28,353 nt of DNA, taken from Thomasclavelia spiroformis. GTDB lineage: Bacteria > Bacillota_I > Bacilli_A > Erysipelotrichales > Coprobacillaceae. The position numbers were made by a program, and so were the translations under genes. The DNA is taken from NCBI GenBank assembly GCA_018369555.1, contig JAGZCC010000028.1:1-28353 (forward strand), in the 5' to 3' direction. Position 1 is the first letter of the stretch, and every line of letters starts with the position of its first letter. A model generated the notes under the pieces. The model searched no databases, was not told the DNA's origin, and was given only the letters and a program-made list of their open reading frames with translations. This document shows, piece by piece, positions 17,100 to 23,108 of this stretch.

Positions 17100-17128
17100 T
17101 TGACAAATAACCCAAAATAGGTTATTAT
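17100..17128 (+). promoter_or_regulatory. Promoter of the integrase operon
   Basis: TTGACA (17100-17105), a 17-base spacer, then TATTAT (17123-17128), close to the sigma-A consensus. The first gene, with an AGGAGGTG ribosome binding site, starts 28 bases later. The spacer is almost wholly occupied by the operator O1. Confidence 0.8.
17106..17126. promoter_or_regulatory. Operator O1 (perfect inverted repeat)
   Basis: AATAACC (17106-17112) and GGTTATT (17120-17126) are perfect inverted arms around the 7-base spacer CAAAATA. The site lies between the -35 and -10 boxes of the integrase promoter, so a bound repressor would exclude RNA polymerase. Confidence 0.72.
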
Positions 17129-17155
17129 ATAAGTGTAGAAAGGAGGTGTTAATAA

Positions 17156-17257
17156 ATGGAACTAATTACAGTTTATAAAATTTGGTGTAAACAAAAAGGC
17201 TACAAGCCAAGCAACGGAAAAGCGTTGCAAGTGTTTATAGCCAGCATAAAAAAATAA
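17156..17257 (+). CDS. Small 33-residue protein of the integrase operon
   Basis: A very short gene with a textbook ribosome binding site (AAAGGAGGTG) directly behind a strong promoter, so it is very likely translated. The product is basic, with VYKIWCKQKGYKPSNGKAL followed by a short hydrophobic helix and a lysine end. The W-C-x-x-x-G-Y-K-P segment resembles the small winged-helix tail of some phage primases, but the similarity is by eye and too short to rely on. As the first gene before the integrase it could be an excisionase-like directionality factor or a leader peptide. The function is unknown. Confidence 0.6.
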   Translation: MELITVYKIWCKQKGYKPSNGKALQVFIASIKK

Positions 17258-17266
17258 AACTTGTCA

Positions 17267-17291
17267 GTTGAGGAGTTAGCCCCTCCTCAAC
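17267..17291 (+). promoter_or_regulatory. GC-rich hairpin in the integrase operon leader
   Basis: GTTGAGGAG (17267-17275) pairs with CTCCTCAAC (17283-17291) around a 7-base loop; no T-run follows. The right arm contains CTCC, complementary to the GGAG of the next gene's ribosome binding site at 17339-17343. It could act as a partial terminator or a translation switch; this is inference. Confidence 0.4.
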
Positions 17292-17351
17292 CGATATTAT
17301 AATCAAATTTAAAAAAAAGTAAAGAGATATATAATATTGGAGGAAAATAAA

Positions 17352-17726
17352 ATGAAAACAACATACATTACAACAACAGCAGAATTATTAGAATTAGCAG
17401 TAAGATTAGGATTTGACAAAGAACGAGCATTAGAAGATATTGATGCTTGTTTAGATGAAACACTAGGTTTTGAAAATCGTAAAGATATGAGCGAAGAAGT
17501 ATTAGAAAAAGAGTTAATAGATGATATAATCACAGGATTTCAATGTGAAAAAGATATTACAGAATTAGAAATAAATTATATTGAATGGCTTATGGCATGT
17601 GATAACTTAGATCAAGACACAGATTGCGGAGATATCAATAACCGTAAAGACTTTAGCAATTTTGCTAATCTTGATGAAGAAATTAGCTTTGATGAAATGT
17701 TAGAACTAGAAAGGAATTATAGATAA
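17352..17726 (+). CDS. Acidic protein of unknown function in the integrase operon
   Basis: The start is placed at the ATG at 17352, eight bases after GGAGG; a TTG further upstream overlaps that binding site. The 124-residue product is strongly acidic throughout, especially the last 60 residues (for example DNLDQDTDCGDINN), and appears helical with few basic residues. I do not recognise the family. Its composition is like that of small DNA-mimic or antirestriction/anti-repressor proteins, which is only a suggestion. It lies between the 33-residue gene and the integrase on the same transcript, so it should be expressed together with integration or excision. Confidence 0.75.
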   Translation: MKTTYITTTAELLELAVRLGFDKERALEDIDACLDETLGFENRKDMSEEVLEKELIDDIITGFQCEKDITELEINYIEWLMACDNLDQDTDCGDINNRKDFSNFANLDEEISFDEMLELERNYR

Positions 17727-17743
17727 GGATTATATTAATCCTT
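17725..17743 (+). promoter_or_regulatory. Hairpin upstream of the integrase start
   Basis: AAGGATTA (17725-17732) pairs with TAATCCTT (17736-17743) around a 3-base loop, overlapping the stop codon of the acidic-protein gene. It would hide the only AAGGA sequence near the integrase start, which may keep integrase translation low. Confidence 0.4.
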
Positions 17744-17759
17744 GTCTATGGTGATATTT

Positions 17760-18680
17760 ATGAAATTAAAAGAAGTGTATGAGGAGTATATAAACTTTAC
17801 TCCTCTTTCAAGAAGAACAAAGGAAATATACAAATATTATTTTGAACGTTTTTGGCTTGATAGAATCGGTGACATTGAAATTTGCGATTTATCATATGAT
17901 ATTGTTCAAGAGGGTTTCAATTCTTTAGTGAAAAGATATTCTTACAATACAATCAAAACATATAAGAGTGCTTTAATTAAAGTTGTTGAGATAGCTGAAC
18001 TAAAAGAAGGGATAGTAGTAAATTGGAAAAAACACTTATATTTAGGGCAAAGGAATGCAAAAAAAAGATATAATGCCAATTCTATGAATGAATTTATTGA
18101 GCTGATGAAACATTTATATAAATGTAGAAGCAAAAATAAAAAATCATATATATTGGCGTGCTGGATCGGTTTTTTTACCGGTGCTCGGTTGGGGGAAGTA
18201 TTAGCATTATCAACTAATGATATTAATATTGCTGTCGGTGAAATTAATATAAACAAAACTATTGGTCATGATGGGATTGTTTCAACTACTAAAACTGTAG
18301 ATAGCATTAGAACTGTATTTATGTGCGAAGAATTAAAAGAAATTTTAAAAAAATATCTTTTGACACATGAAAACGATATACTTTTACCTTCCGCAGAAAG
18401 AGGATATATAACCCCAAACATAGTTTCTAGTTACATATCAAATTGGGCAAAAGTTCATGGCTACAAAATACATTTTCATACGTTTAGAGAGATGTTTGTA
18501 AAAACCATGATTGATGGTGGAGCAAATATAGAAAATGTTAGTGCGTTATTAGGTCATGCGAATATTACCACAACGCTAAATATATATACAAAAACTACTG
18601 TCGAAGAACAGAAAAAAGATGTTGAACGTATCTATAATAATCTAAGAATTATGAATGAAATAGAGAAATACAAAAAATAG
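17760..18680 (+). CDS. int: Tyrosine site-specific integrase
   Basis: This enzyme integrates and excises the prophage at the attachment site. From the ATG at 17760 it has 306 residues: an N-terminal core-binding SAM-like domain (residues ~1-95) and a C-terminal catalytic domain. All the key residues are visible: R143 (GARLGE), H240 and R243 (HTFR), H266 (LGHANI) and the nucleophile Y276 (IYTK). It lacks an obvious arm-binding zinc domain, so it is of the short type. An upstream ATG at 17748 is possible; 17760 is preferred for a weak GGTGA site before it. The gene ends ~45 bases before the host gene fragment, the usual place for int beside att. Confidence 0.95.
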   Translation: MKLKEVYEEYINFTPLSRRTKEIYKYYFERFWLDRIGDIEICDLSYDIVQEGFNSLVKRYSYNTIKTYKSALIKVVEIAELKEGIVVNWKKHLYLGQRNAKKRYNANSMNEFIELMKHLYKCRSKNKKSYILACWIGFFTGARLGEVLALSTNDINIAVGEININKTIGHDGIVSTTKTVDSIRTVFMCEELKEILKKYLLTHENDILLPSAERGYITPNIVSSYISNWAKVHGYKIHFHTFREMFVKTMIDGGANIENVSALLGHANITTTLNIYTKTTVEEQKKDVERIYNNLRIMNEIEKYKK

Positions 18681-18720
18681 ATAAATAATAGGTATATTTT
18701 TATACATATAACATTAATGT

Positions 18721-18745
18721 GCTAATGAGCTTGCGCATGTAGAAA
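18721..18745. other. Right attachment site (attR), approximate
   Basis: The CotJC/catalase-like frame resumes here with codons for E-L-A-H-V-E, whereas the preceding in-frame codons (A-N, then stop at 18715-18717) do not fit the family, which has T-E at that point. The core therefore probably begins near 18727. A 10-base palindrome, ACATTAATGT (18711-18720), lies beside it. The other copy of the core is outside the window, so exact limits cannot be set. Confidence 0.65.
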
Positions 18746-19146
18746 TAATTAGTGCTATTATTTACCAATTAACAGCAAACTTATCGATTGATGAAATCAA
18801 AAAACAAGGTTATGATAAATATTTTGTAACTCATACTTTGGGTATTTATCCACAAGGAGCTAATAATGTACCATTTACGGCAGCATATTTCCAATCTAAA
18901 GGTGACCCAATAACTGATTTAACTGAAGATATGGCGGCTGAACAAAAAGCAAGAACAACTTATGACAATATTTTAGCTCTTGTTGATGATGAAGAAATTA
19001 AAAAACCAATACGTTTTTTAAGAGCTCGTGAAATTGTTCATTATCAAAGATTTGCTGAAGCTTTAGAATTAGTAAAAAAACGTTTAAATTCTAAAAATTA
19101 TTATGCATTTAATCCGGCATTTAGAAATGGAAAATGCAATAAATAA
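18721..19146 (+). pseudogene. cotJC: CotJC/manganese catalase-like gene, 3' fragment split by the prophage
   Basis: The open frame encodes the C-terminal ~140 residues of a CotJC-type manganese catalase, a spore coat-associated protein in Bacilli and Clostridia. Recognisable segments are ELAHVEII (metal-ligand region), VPFTAAYFQSKGDPI, DLTEDMAAEQKARTTY and IRFLRAREIVHYQRF, which carries the late glutamate and histidine ligands. The first part of the protein is missing: the prophage begins immediately upstream, and the 5' part should lie beyond its other end. An internal ATG or TTG start would not give a working enzyme because the N-terminal ligand helix is absent. The gene ends at a good terminator. 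Prophage excision could rebuild the full gene. Confidence 0.87.
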
Positions 19147-19168
19147 AGGACATTAAGTCCTTTTTTTT
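19145..19168 (+). terminator. Rho-independent terminator after the catalase-like gene
   Basis: AAAGGAC (19145-19151) pairs with GTCCTTT (19157-19163) around ATTAA, and the right arm continues into eight T residues (19161-19168). It overlaps the stop codon of the catalase-like gene. Confidence 0.85.
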
Positions 19169-19183
19169 GAAAATTATTATTTG

Positions 19184-19217
19184 TTGACTAATAATATTAT
19201 ATGCAATATAATATTAT
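19184..19217 (+). promoter_or_regulatory. PadR operon promoter with overlapping palindromic operator
   Basis: TTGACT (19184-19189), 17 bases, then TATAAT (19207-19212) form a near-consensus promoter. A perfect inverted repeat with 12-base arms (19191-19202 and 19206-19217, spacer GCA) covers the spacer and -10 box. PadR proteins usually bind such palindromes in their own promoters, so autorepression is likely. The sequence is very A+T-rich, but a perfect 12-base match in register with the promoter is unlikely to be chance. Confidence 0.75.
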
Positions 19218-19241
19218 AAAATAACTAGAGAGGAAGTTGCT

Positions 19242-19559
19242 ATGATATTTAATACTGGAGCTGCATTATTAGATGCAATTGTTTTATCAGTGGTTTCTAA
19301 AGAGATAGATGGGACATATGGATATAAAATTACACAAGATGTTCGAAGTGCTCTTGATGTTTCTGAATCAACTCTTTATCCAGTTTTAAGAAGATTATTA
19401 AAAGATAATTGTCTAGAAACGTATGACCAAGAATATCAGGGAAGAAATCGTCGCTATTATAAAATTACACCTCAAGGACAAGTACAATTACAAATGTATC
19501 GTCAAGAATGGACGATTTATGTACAAAAAATTAATCGAATTATTGAGGAGGGAAAGTAA
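19242..19559 (+). CDS. PadR-family transcriptional repressor
   Basis: A 105-residue winged-helix repressor of the short PadR subfamily. The N-terminal helix is followed by DGTYGYKITQDV, the family signature, then the recognition helix SESTLYPVLRRLLKDNCL. The wing carries RRYYKITPQG, and a C-terminal helix serves for dimerisation. PadR repressors of this group respond to envelope stress or cationic compounds and control neighbouring membrane genes. Here it leads the cassette with a HAAS protein, a DUF4097 protein and a PspC protein, all with very short or overlapping junctions. A palindromic operator overlaps its promoter. Confidence 0.92.
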   Translation: MIFNTGAALLDAIVLSVVSKEIDGTYGYKITQDVRSALDVSESTLYPVLRRLLKDNCLETYDQEYQGRNRRYYKITPQGQVQLQMYRQEWTIYVQKINRIIEEGK

Positions 19560-19561
19560 TA

Positions 19562-20257
19562 ATGAATCGTAAAGAGTTTCTTGATGAATTAGCATTTTTA
19601 CTTCAAGATATCGAAGATGTTGAAAGAGAAGAAGCAATTCAATATTATCAAGATTATTTTGATGAAGCAGGGGTAGAAAATGAACAACAAGTAATTAATG
19701 AATTAGGGACCCCAGAAAAAGTTGCAGCAATTATTAAAGCTGGGATTAATGAAAGTTTTGAACAAGATATTGAATATAGTGATAAAGGGATGGCTAATTC
19801 ATCGTTTGAACAGAATCAAGAGGTGATTAAAACTAAAAATAATGATAAAAAATGTGAAAGTCATTTTAAAGGGAATCAAGAACGTAATAAATTATTATTG
19901 ATTTTAATAATTATTGGTATTGTTATTTTTGGAATACCGATTTTTAGTGGATTAATTGGTGTTGTTATTGGTGTTATTGGGGGATTATTGGGAGTAACGT
20001 TAGGTAGTTTTTGTGCTGGTATCGGTTGTTTAATAGGAACAATTGCTTGTTTTGTAAAAGGGATAATGATTCTTGGTGAGTTGACCGGTGCTGGTTTAAT
20101 TATTCTTGCGATAGGATTTGGTTTAGTGGTTTTATCATTTGGCTTTTTTTGGGTTGGAAAGACATTAGTAAAACTTCTGCCATATTTGTTTAAGGCAGGG
20201 ATTAAATTTTGTCGAGAAGTGATTGATAGGATAGGTGAATGGTATGAAAAAAAGTAA
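19562..20257 (+). CDS. HAAS-domain (DUF1700) membrane protein
   Basis: A 231-residue membrane protein. The first ~65 residues form the HAAS signalling domain: MNRKEFLDEL, then EREEAIQYYQDYFDEAG and a closing LGTPEKVAAIIK. A polar linker follows (residues ~65-108), then several glycine-rich transmembrane segments from about residue 109 to 210, and a basic cytoplasmic end. Genes of this family nearly always follow a short PadR repressor, and their N-terminal domain is thought to interact with it. This gene starts two bases after the PadR stop. Its end overlaps the next gene. Confidence 0.88.
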   Translation: MNRKEFLDELAFLLQDIEDVEREEAIQYYQDYFDEAGVENEQQVINELGTPEKVAAIIKAGINESFEQDIEYSDKGMANSSFEQNQEVIKTKNNDKKCESHFKGNQERNKLLLILIIIGIVIFGIPIFSGLIGVVIGVIGGLLGVTLGSFCAGIGCLIGTIACFVKGIMILGELTGAGLIILAIGFGLVVLSFGFFWVGKTLVKLLPYLFKAGIKFCREVIDRIGEWYEKK

Positions 20258-20987
20258 ATATTTTATTTTGGGATGTTTATTAATGGCCTTGATTCTATTG
20301 ATTAGTGGAACTGTTTTAGGTGGTTTTTCACAATTAAAGAGTACATATTTTGATGATTCTATCTCTAATAGTGAATATGCATTTGTTGGAATTAAAAATC
20401 TTGACATTGAAGTTGATGGTTGTAAAGTAAATATTCAAGAGTATGATGGTAGTTCGATTAAAGTAATCAGTAGTAAATCAATAAAAATAGTTAATGAAAA
20501 TAATGCTTTGATGATTGAAGATAATTTTAATATCTTTAATTTAAATAATTCAAATAAAAAGATAACAGTTTATATACCGATTAATTATCAATTTAATGAT
20601 GTTGATATAAGTGTTGATGCCGGTGATTTTGAAGCTGAAAATATTTATGCAAGAGATATTGAGATAAGTGTTGATGCTGGTGATTTTGCTGCTAAGAAAA
20701 TTACTACAACAAATCTCAATGTTGAAGTTGATGCAGGAAAAGCAACTATTGATTTATTAGATTGTCTAAATAGTGATTTTGATTGTGATGTAGGTGATAT
20801 TGAAGTAATGATGGTAGGTAGTGAAGCGGATTATAGTTATGATGTAAGTTGTGATTTAGGTAGTGTTAGAATTGGAAATTATAAAACTGATGGTTTAAGT
20901 GATGATTATAGTTTTAGTAGTGGAATGAAAAAAATAAGTGTGAATTGTGATGCAAGTGATATTGATATAAAAATGGAGGTGCAGTAA
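20244..20987 (+). CDS. DUF4097-family envelope protein
   Basis: A 247-residue membrane-anchored protein. The ATG at 20244 is chosen because AGGTG lies six bases before it; a GTG at 20235 is also in frame. It overlaps the HAAS gene by 14 bases. Residues ~5-24 form an N-terminal membrane anchor or uncleaved signal. The rest is a repetitive beta-solenoid with units such as ISVDAGDFEA, ISVDAGDFAA and VEVDAGKATI, the DUF4097 adhesin-like pattern, and many aspartates. It should face outward. The family is common downstream of PadR-HAAS pairs, but its biochemical role is not established. Confidence 0.85.
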   Translation: MKKSKYFILGCLLMALILLISGTVLGGFSQLKSTYFDDSISNSEYAFVGIKNLDIEVDGCKVNIQEYDGSSIKVISSKSIKIVNENNALMIEDNFNIFNLNNSNKKITVYIPINYQFNDVDISVDAGDFEAENIYARDIEISVDAGDFAAKKITTTNLNVEVDAGKATIDLLDCLNSDFDCDVGDIEVMMVGSEADYSYDVSCDLGSVRIGNYKTDGLSDDYSFSSGMKKISVNCDASDIDIKMEVQ

Positions 20988-21166
20988 TGAAAAAATTATA
21001 TCGTTCAAGACATGATCGTATGATATGTGGTGTTTGTGGTGGAATTGCTGAGTATTTTGATTTGGATCCATCGTTAGTTAGATTGGGTTGGATTGTTTTG
21101 TTTGCAATGGCTGGTAGTGGGATTATTGCTTATATTATCGCAACAATTGTAATTCCAAGTGAATAG
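20987..21166 (+). CDS. PspC-domain small membrane protein
   Basis: A 59-residue protein starting in the stop of the preceding gene (TAATG overlap), so it is translationally coupled. It consists of one PspC domain: the basic start KKLYRSRHDRMICGVCGGIA, EYFDLDPSLVRLGW, then one or two hydrophobic segments ending ATIVIPSE. PspC proteins sense or protect the envelope under stress. It closes the PadR cassette and is followed by a terminator. Short stand-alone PspC proteins of this length are usual in Bacillota. Confidence 0.9.
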   Translation: MKKLYRSRHDRMICGVCGGIAEYFDLDPSLVRLGWIVLFAMAGSGIIAYIIATIVIPSE

Positions 21167-21170
21167 TGGT

Positions 21171-21204
21171 TAAAAAGGTTAAGGAAAAATTAATCTTTTT
21201 ACGT
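21171..21204 (+). terminator. Terminator of the PadR cassette
   Basis: TAAAAAGGTTAA (21171-21182) pairs with TTAATCTTTTTA (21190-21201) around a 7-base loop, with one G-U pair. The right arm is U-rich. Confidence 0.65.
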
Positions 21205-21242
21205 TATTAATGAGTGATTGTTATTAAGAAAGTTAAATTGTA

Positions 21243-21271
21243 TTGATTTAATCGTTACTTTATGACATAAT
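21243..21271 (+). promoter_or_regulatory. Possible promoter of the ABC-F gene
   Basis: TTGATT (21243-21248), 17 bases, then CATAAT (21266-21271). It is acceptable but not strong. An AAAGGAG ribosome binding site follows before the ATG at 21303. No leader peptide or attenuator hairpin of the kind seen before some resistance ABC-F genes was noticed in the 136-base gap. Confidence 0.4.
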
Positions 21272-21302
21272 AATATGACTTAAATAAAAAGGAGATAGAT
21301 TA

Positions 21303-22898
21303 ATGATATCAACACAAAATGTATCTTTAAGATATGGAGATAGAGCTTTATTTGAAAACGTAACAGTTAAATTTACAGATGGAAATTGCTATGGCGTTAT
21401 TGGTGCTAACGGTGCTGGTAAAAGTACTTTTTTGAAAATTTTAGCTGGTGAAATTGAACCAAATAAAGGTGAAGTGATTTTAGAGCCTAATAAACGTTTA
21501 TCAGTTTTAAAACAAGATCATTTTGCTTATGATGATAAAGGTGTTGTAGAAACTGTAATAATGGGTAATAAAAGACTTTATGAAATTATGCAGGAAAAAG
21601 AAAAGTTGTATGTTAAACCTGATTTTAATGATGAAGATGGAATTAGATTAGGTGAACTTGAAGGAGAATTTGCAGAGATGGATGGTTGGAATGCTGAAGT
21701 TGATGCAGAGATTCTTTTAAATGGTTTAGGAATTGGTAGTGAGTTACATGGTTTAAAGATGAAGGAATTAGATGGGAATCAAAAAGTAAAGGTGTTATTA
21801 GCTCAAGCTTTATTTGGTAATCCTGATGTTCTTTTATTAGATGAGCCGACTAACCATTTGGATTTAGAAAGTATTCGCTGGTTAGAAAACTTTTTGATGA
21901 ATTTTAAAAATACTGTGATTGTAGTAAGTCATGACCGTTATTTTTTAAATAAGGTTTGTACACATATTGCAGATATTGATTATTCAAAGATTCAATTATA
22001 TGTAGGTAACTATGATTTCTGGTATGAGTATAGTCAGCTACAATTACAACAAGCAAAAGATCAAAATAAAAAAGCTGAAGCAAAGAAAAAAGAATTAGAA
22101 GAATTTATTGCACGTTTTAGTGCTAATGCTTCTAAAGCTAAACAAGCTACTTCAAGAAAGAAATTATTAGATAACTTAGAAATGGTTGATATTAAACCAT
22201 CACTTCGTCGTTATCCATTTATTTCTTTTAAACCAGGACGTGAAGTAGGAAATATTGTTTTAAAAGTTGAAGGATTATCTAAGACAGTAGAAGGGGTTAA
22301 GTTATTAAATAATGTAAGTTTTTCAATTAATCCTAAAGATAAGGTTGCTTTTGTAGGGGATGTAAAAGCTACAGAAGTATTCTTTAAAATCATTATGGGG
22401 GAAATAGAACCTGATGAAGGAACATACCAATGGGGTGTAACTACTTCTCAATCATATTTTCCTAAAGATAATTCTAAATATTTTAATGATTGTGATTTGT
22501 CATTAGTTGATTGGTTACGTCAATTTTCGGTTAAAGATGAATATGAACAAGATTTAAGAGGATGGCTTGGAAGAATGTTATTTTCAGGTGAAGAAGCATT
22601 GAAAAAGGCTTCAGTTTTATCTGGAGGAGAAAAGGTTAGATGTATGCTTGCAAAAATGATGATGGCAGAAGCTAATGTTTTGGTTTTAGATGAGCCAACT
22701 AACCATCTTGATCTTGAATCAATTCAAGCATTGAATCAAGGATTGATTAATTTTAAAGAAAATATTTTATTTACTAGTCATGACCATCAGTTTGTTCAAA
22801 CAATTGCTAATCGTATTATTGAATTTAATGAAACAGGTATTTTAGATCGTTTATCTACATATGATGAATATTTAGAATATAAAGAAAATAACAAGTAA
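21303..22898 (+). CDS. ABC-F family ATPase (YbiT/YkpA-like)
   Basis: A 531-residue protein with two nucleotide-binding domains and no membrane segments, so it is a ribosome-acting ABC-F factor rather than a transporter. Domain 1 has Walker A GANGAGKST (residues 34-42), signature LDGNQK and Walker B with D180-E181 (LLLDEPTNHLD). Residues ~240-290 form the charged helical linker that reaches into the ribosomal E site. Domain 2 has signature LSGGEK and Walker B with D463-E464, but its Walker A region (GDVKATEV, residues 352-359) lacks the usual GK[ST]. The linker type fits YbiT/YkpA-like members, which relieve ribosome stalling; antibiotic protection is less likely. It is monocistronic between two terminators. 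Confidence 0.9.
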   Translation: MISTQNVSLRYGDRALFENVTVKFTDGNCYGVIGANGAGKSTFLKILAGEIEPNKGEVILEPNKRLSVLKQDHFAYDDKGVVETVIMGNKRLYEIMQEKEKLYVKPDFNDEDGIRLGELEGEFAEMDGWNAEVDAEILLNGLGIGSELHGLKMKELDGNQKVKVLLAQALFGNPDVLLLDEPTNHLDLESIRWLENFLMNFKNTVIVVSHDRYFLNKVCTHIADIDYSKIQLYVGNYDFWYEYSQLQLQQAKDQNKKAEAKKKELEEFIARFSANASKAKQATSRKKLLDNLEMVDIKPSLRRYPFISFKPGREVGNIVLKVEGLSKTVEGVKLLNNVSFSINPKDKVAFVGDVKATEVFFKIIMGEIEPDEGTYQWGVTTSQSYFPKDNSKYFNDCDLSLVDWLRQFSVKDEYEQDLRGWLGRMLFSGEEALKKASVLSGGEKVRCMLAKMMMAEANVLVLDEPTNHLDLESIQALNQGLINFKENILFTSHDHQFVQTIANRIIEFNETGILDRLSTYDEYLEYKENNK

Positions 22899-22911
22899 AA
22901 ATATATTAATT

Positions 22912-22950
22912 AAGGATTGATTTAAATGATACAAAATCAATCCTTTTTTA
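22912..22950 (+). terminator. Rho-independent terminator after the ABC-F gene
   Basis: AAGGATTGATTT (22912-22923) pairs perfectly with AAATCAATCCTT (22934-22945) around a 10-base loop, followed by a T-run. It separates the ABC-F gene from the CRISPR-associated operon. Confidence 0.92.
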
Positions 22951-23038
22951 TTAGTTCATTTAATAGTGTTTATATAATAAATATTTGCTTTTATATAGAA
23001 AACGATTACAAGAAAATGATGATAAATCATTGTATTGT

Positions 23039-23067
23039 TAGACTAGTGTTTTTTTGGATGATATAAT
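23039..23067 (+). promoter_or_regulatory. Probable promoter of the csm operon
   Basis: TAGACT (23039-23044), 17 bases, then a perfect TATAAT (23062-23067). The csm6 ATG follows 41 bases later, preceded by AAGGAGAGG. The gap from 22951 to 23108 holds no CRISPR repeats. Confidence 0.55.
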
Positions 23068-23108
23068 TATATTATAGCTATAAATATAAGGAGAGGAGTT
23101 AAAGTATA

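Larger units (their letters stand above)
1..18726. mobile_element. Prophage (HK97-type siphophage), right-hand portion
   Basis: An uninterrupted set of phage packaging, head, neck, tail and baseplate genes on the + strand is followed by a repressor, an integrase operon and a host gene fragment. The right boundary is placed where the reading frame of a CotJC/manganese-catalase-like gene resumes, just after the integrase stop codon. The left end, with the early, replication and probably lysis genes and the other attachment site, is outside the window. Phage genes look richer in G+C than the flanking host genes. The element may be intact or defective; every visible structural gene is open and full length. 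Confidence 0.93.

Noticed and set aside
18838..19146. Independent small gene starting at an internal TTG or ATG
   Set aside because: The same frame continues upstream with clear catalase homology to 18721, so this is a truncated gene rather than a short one with its own start.
22951..23108. Possible CRISPR leader or repeats upstream of csm6
   Set aside because: No repeated unit with regular spacing is present; the stretch holds only a promoter, a short A+T-rich inverted repeat and the ribosome binding site.
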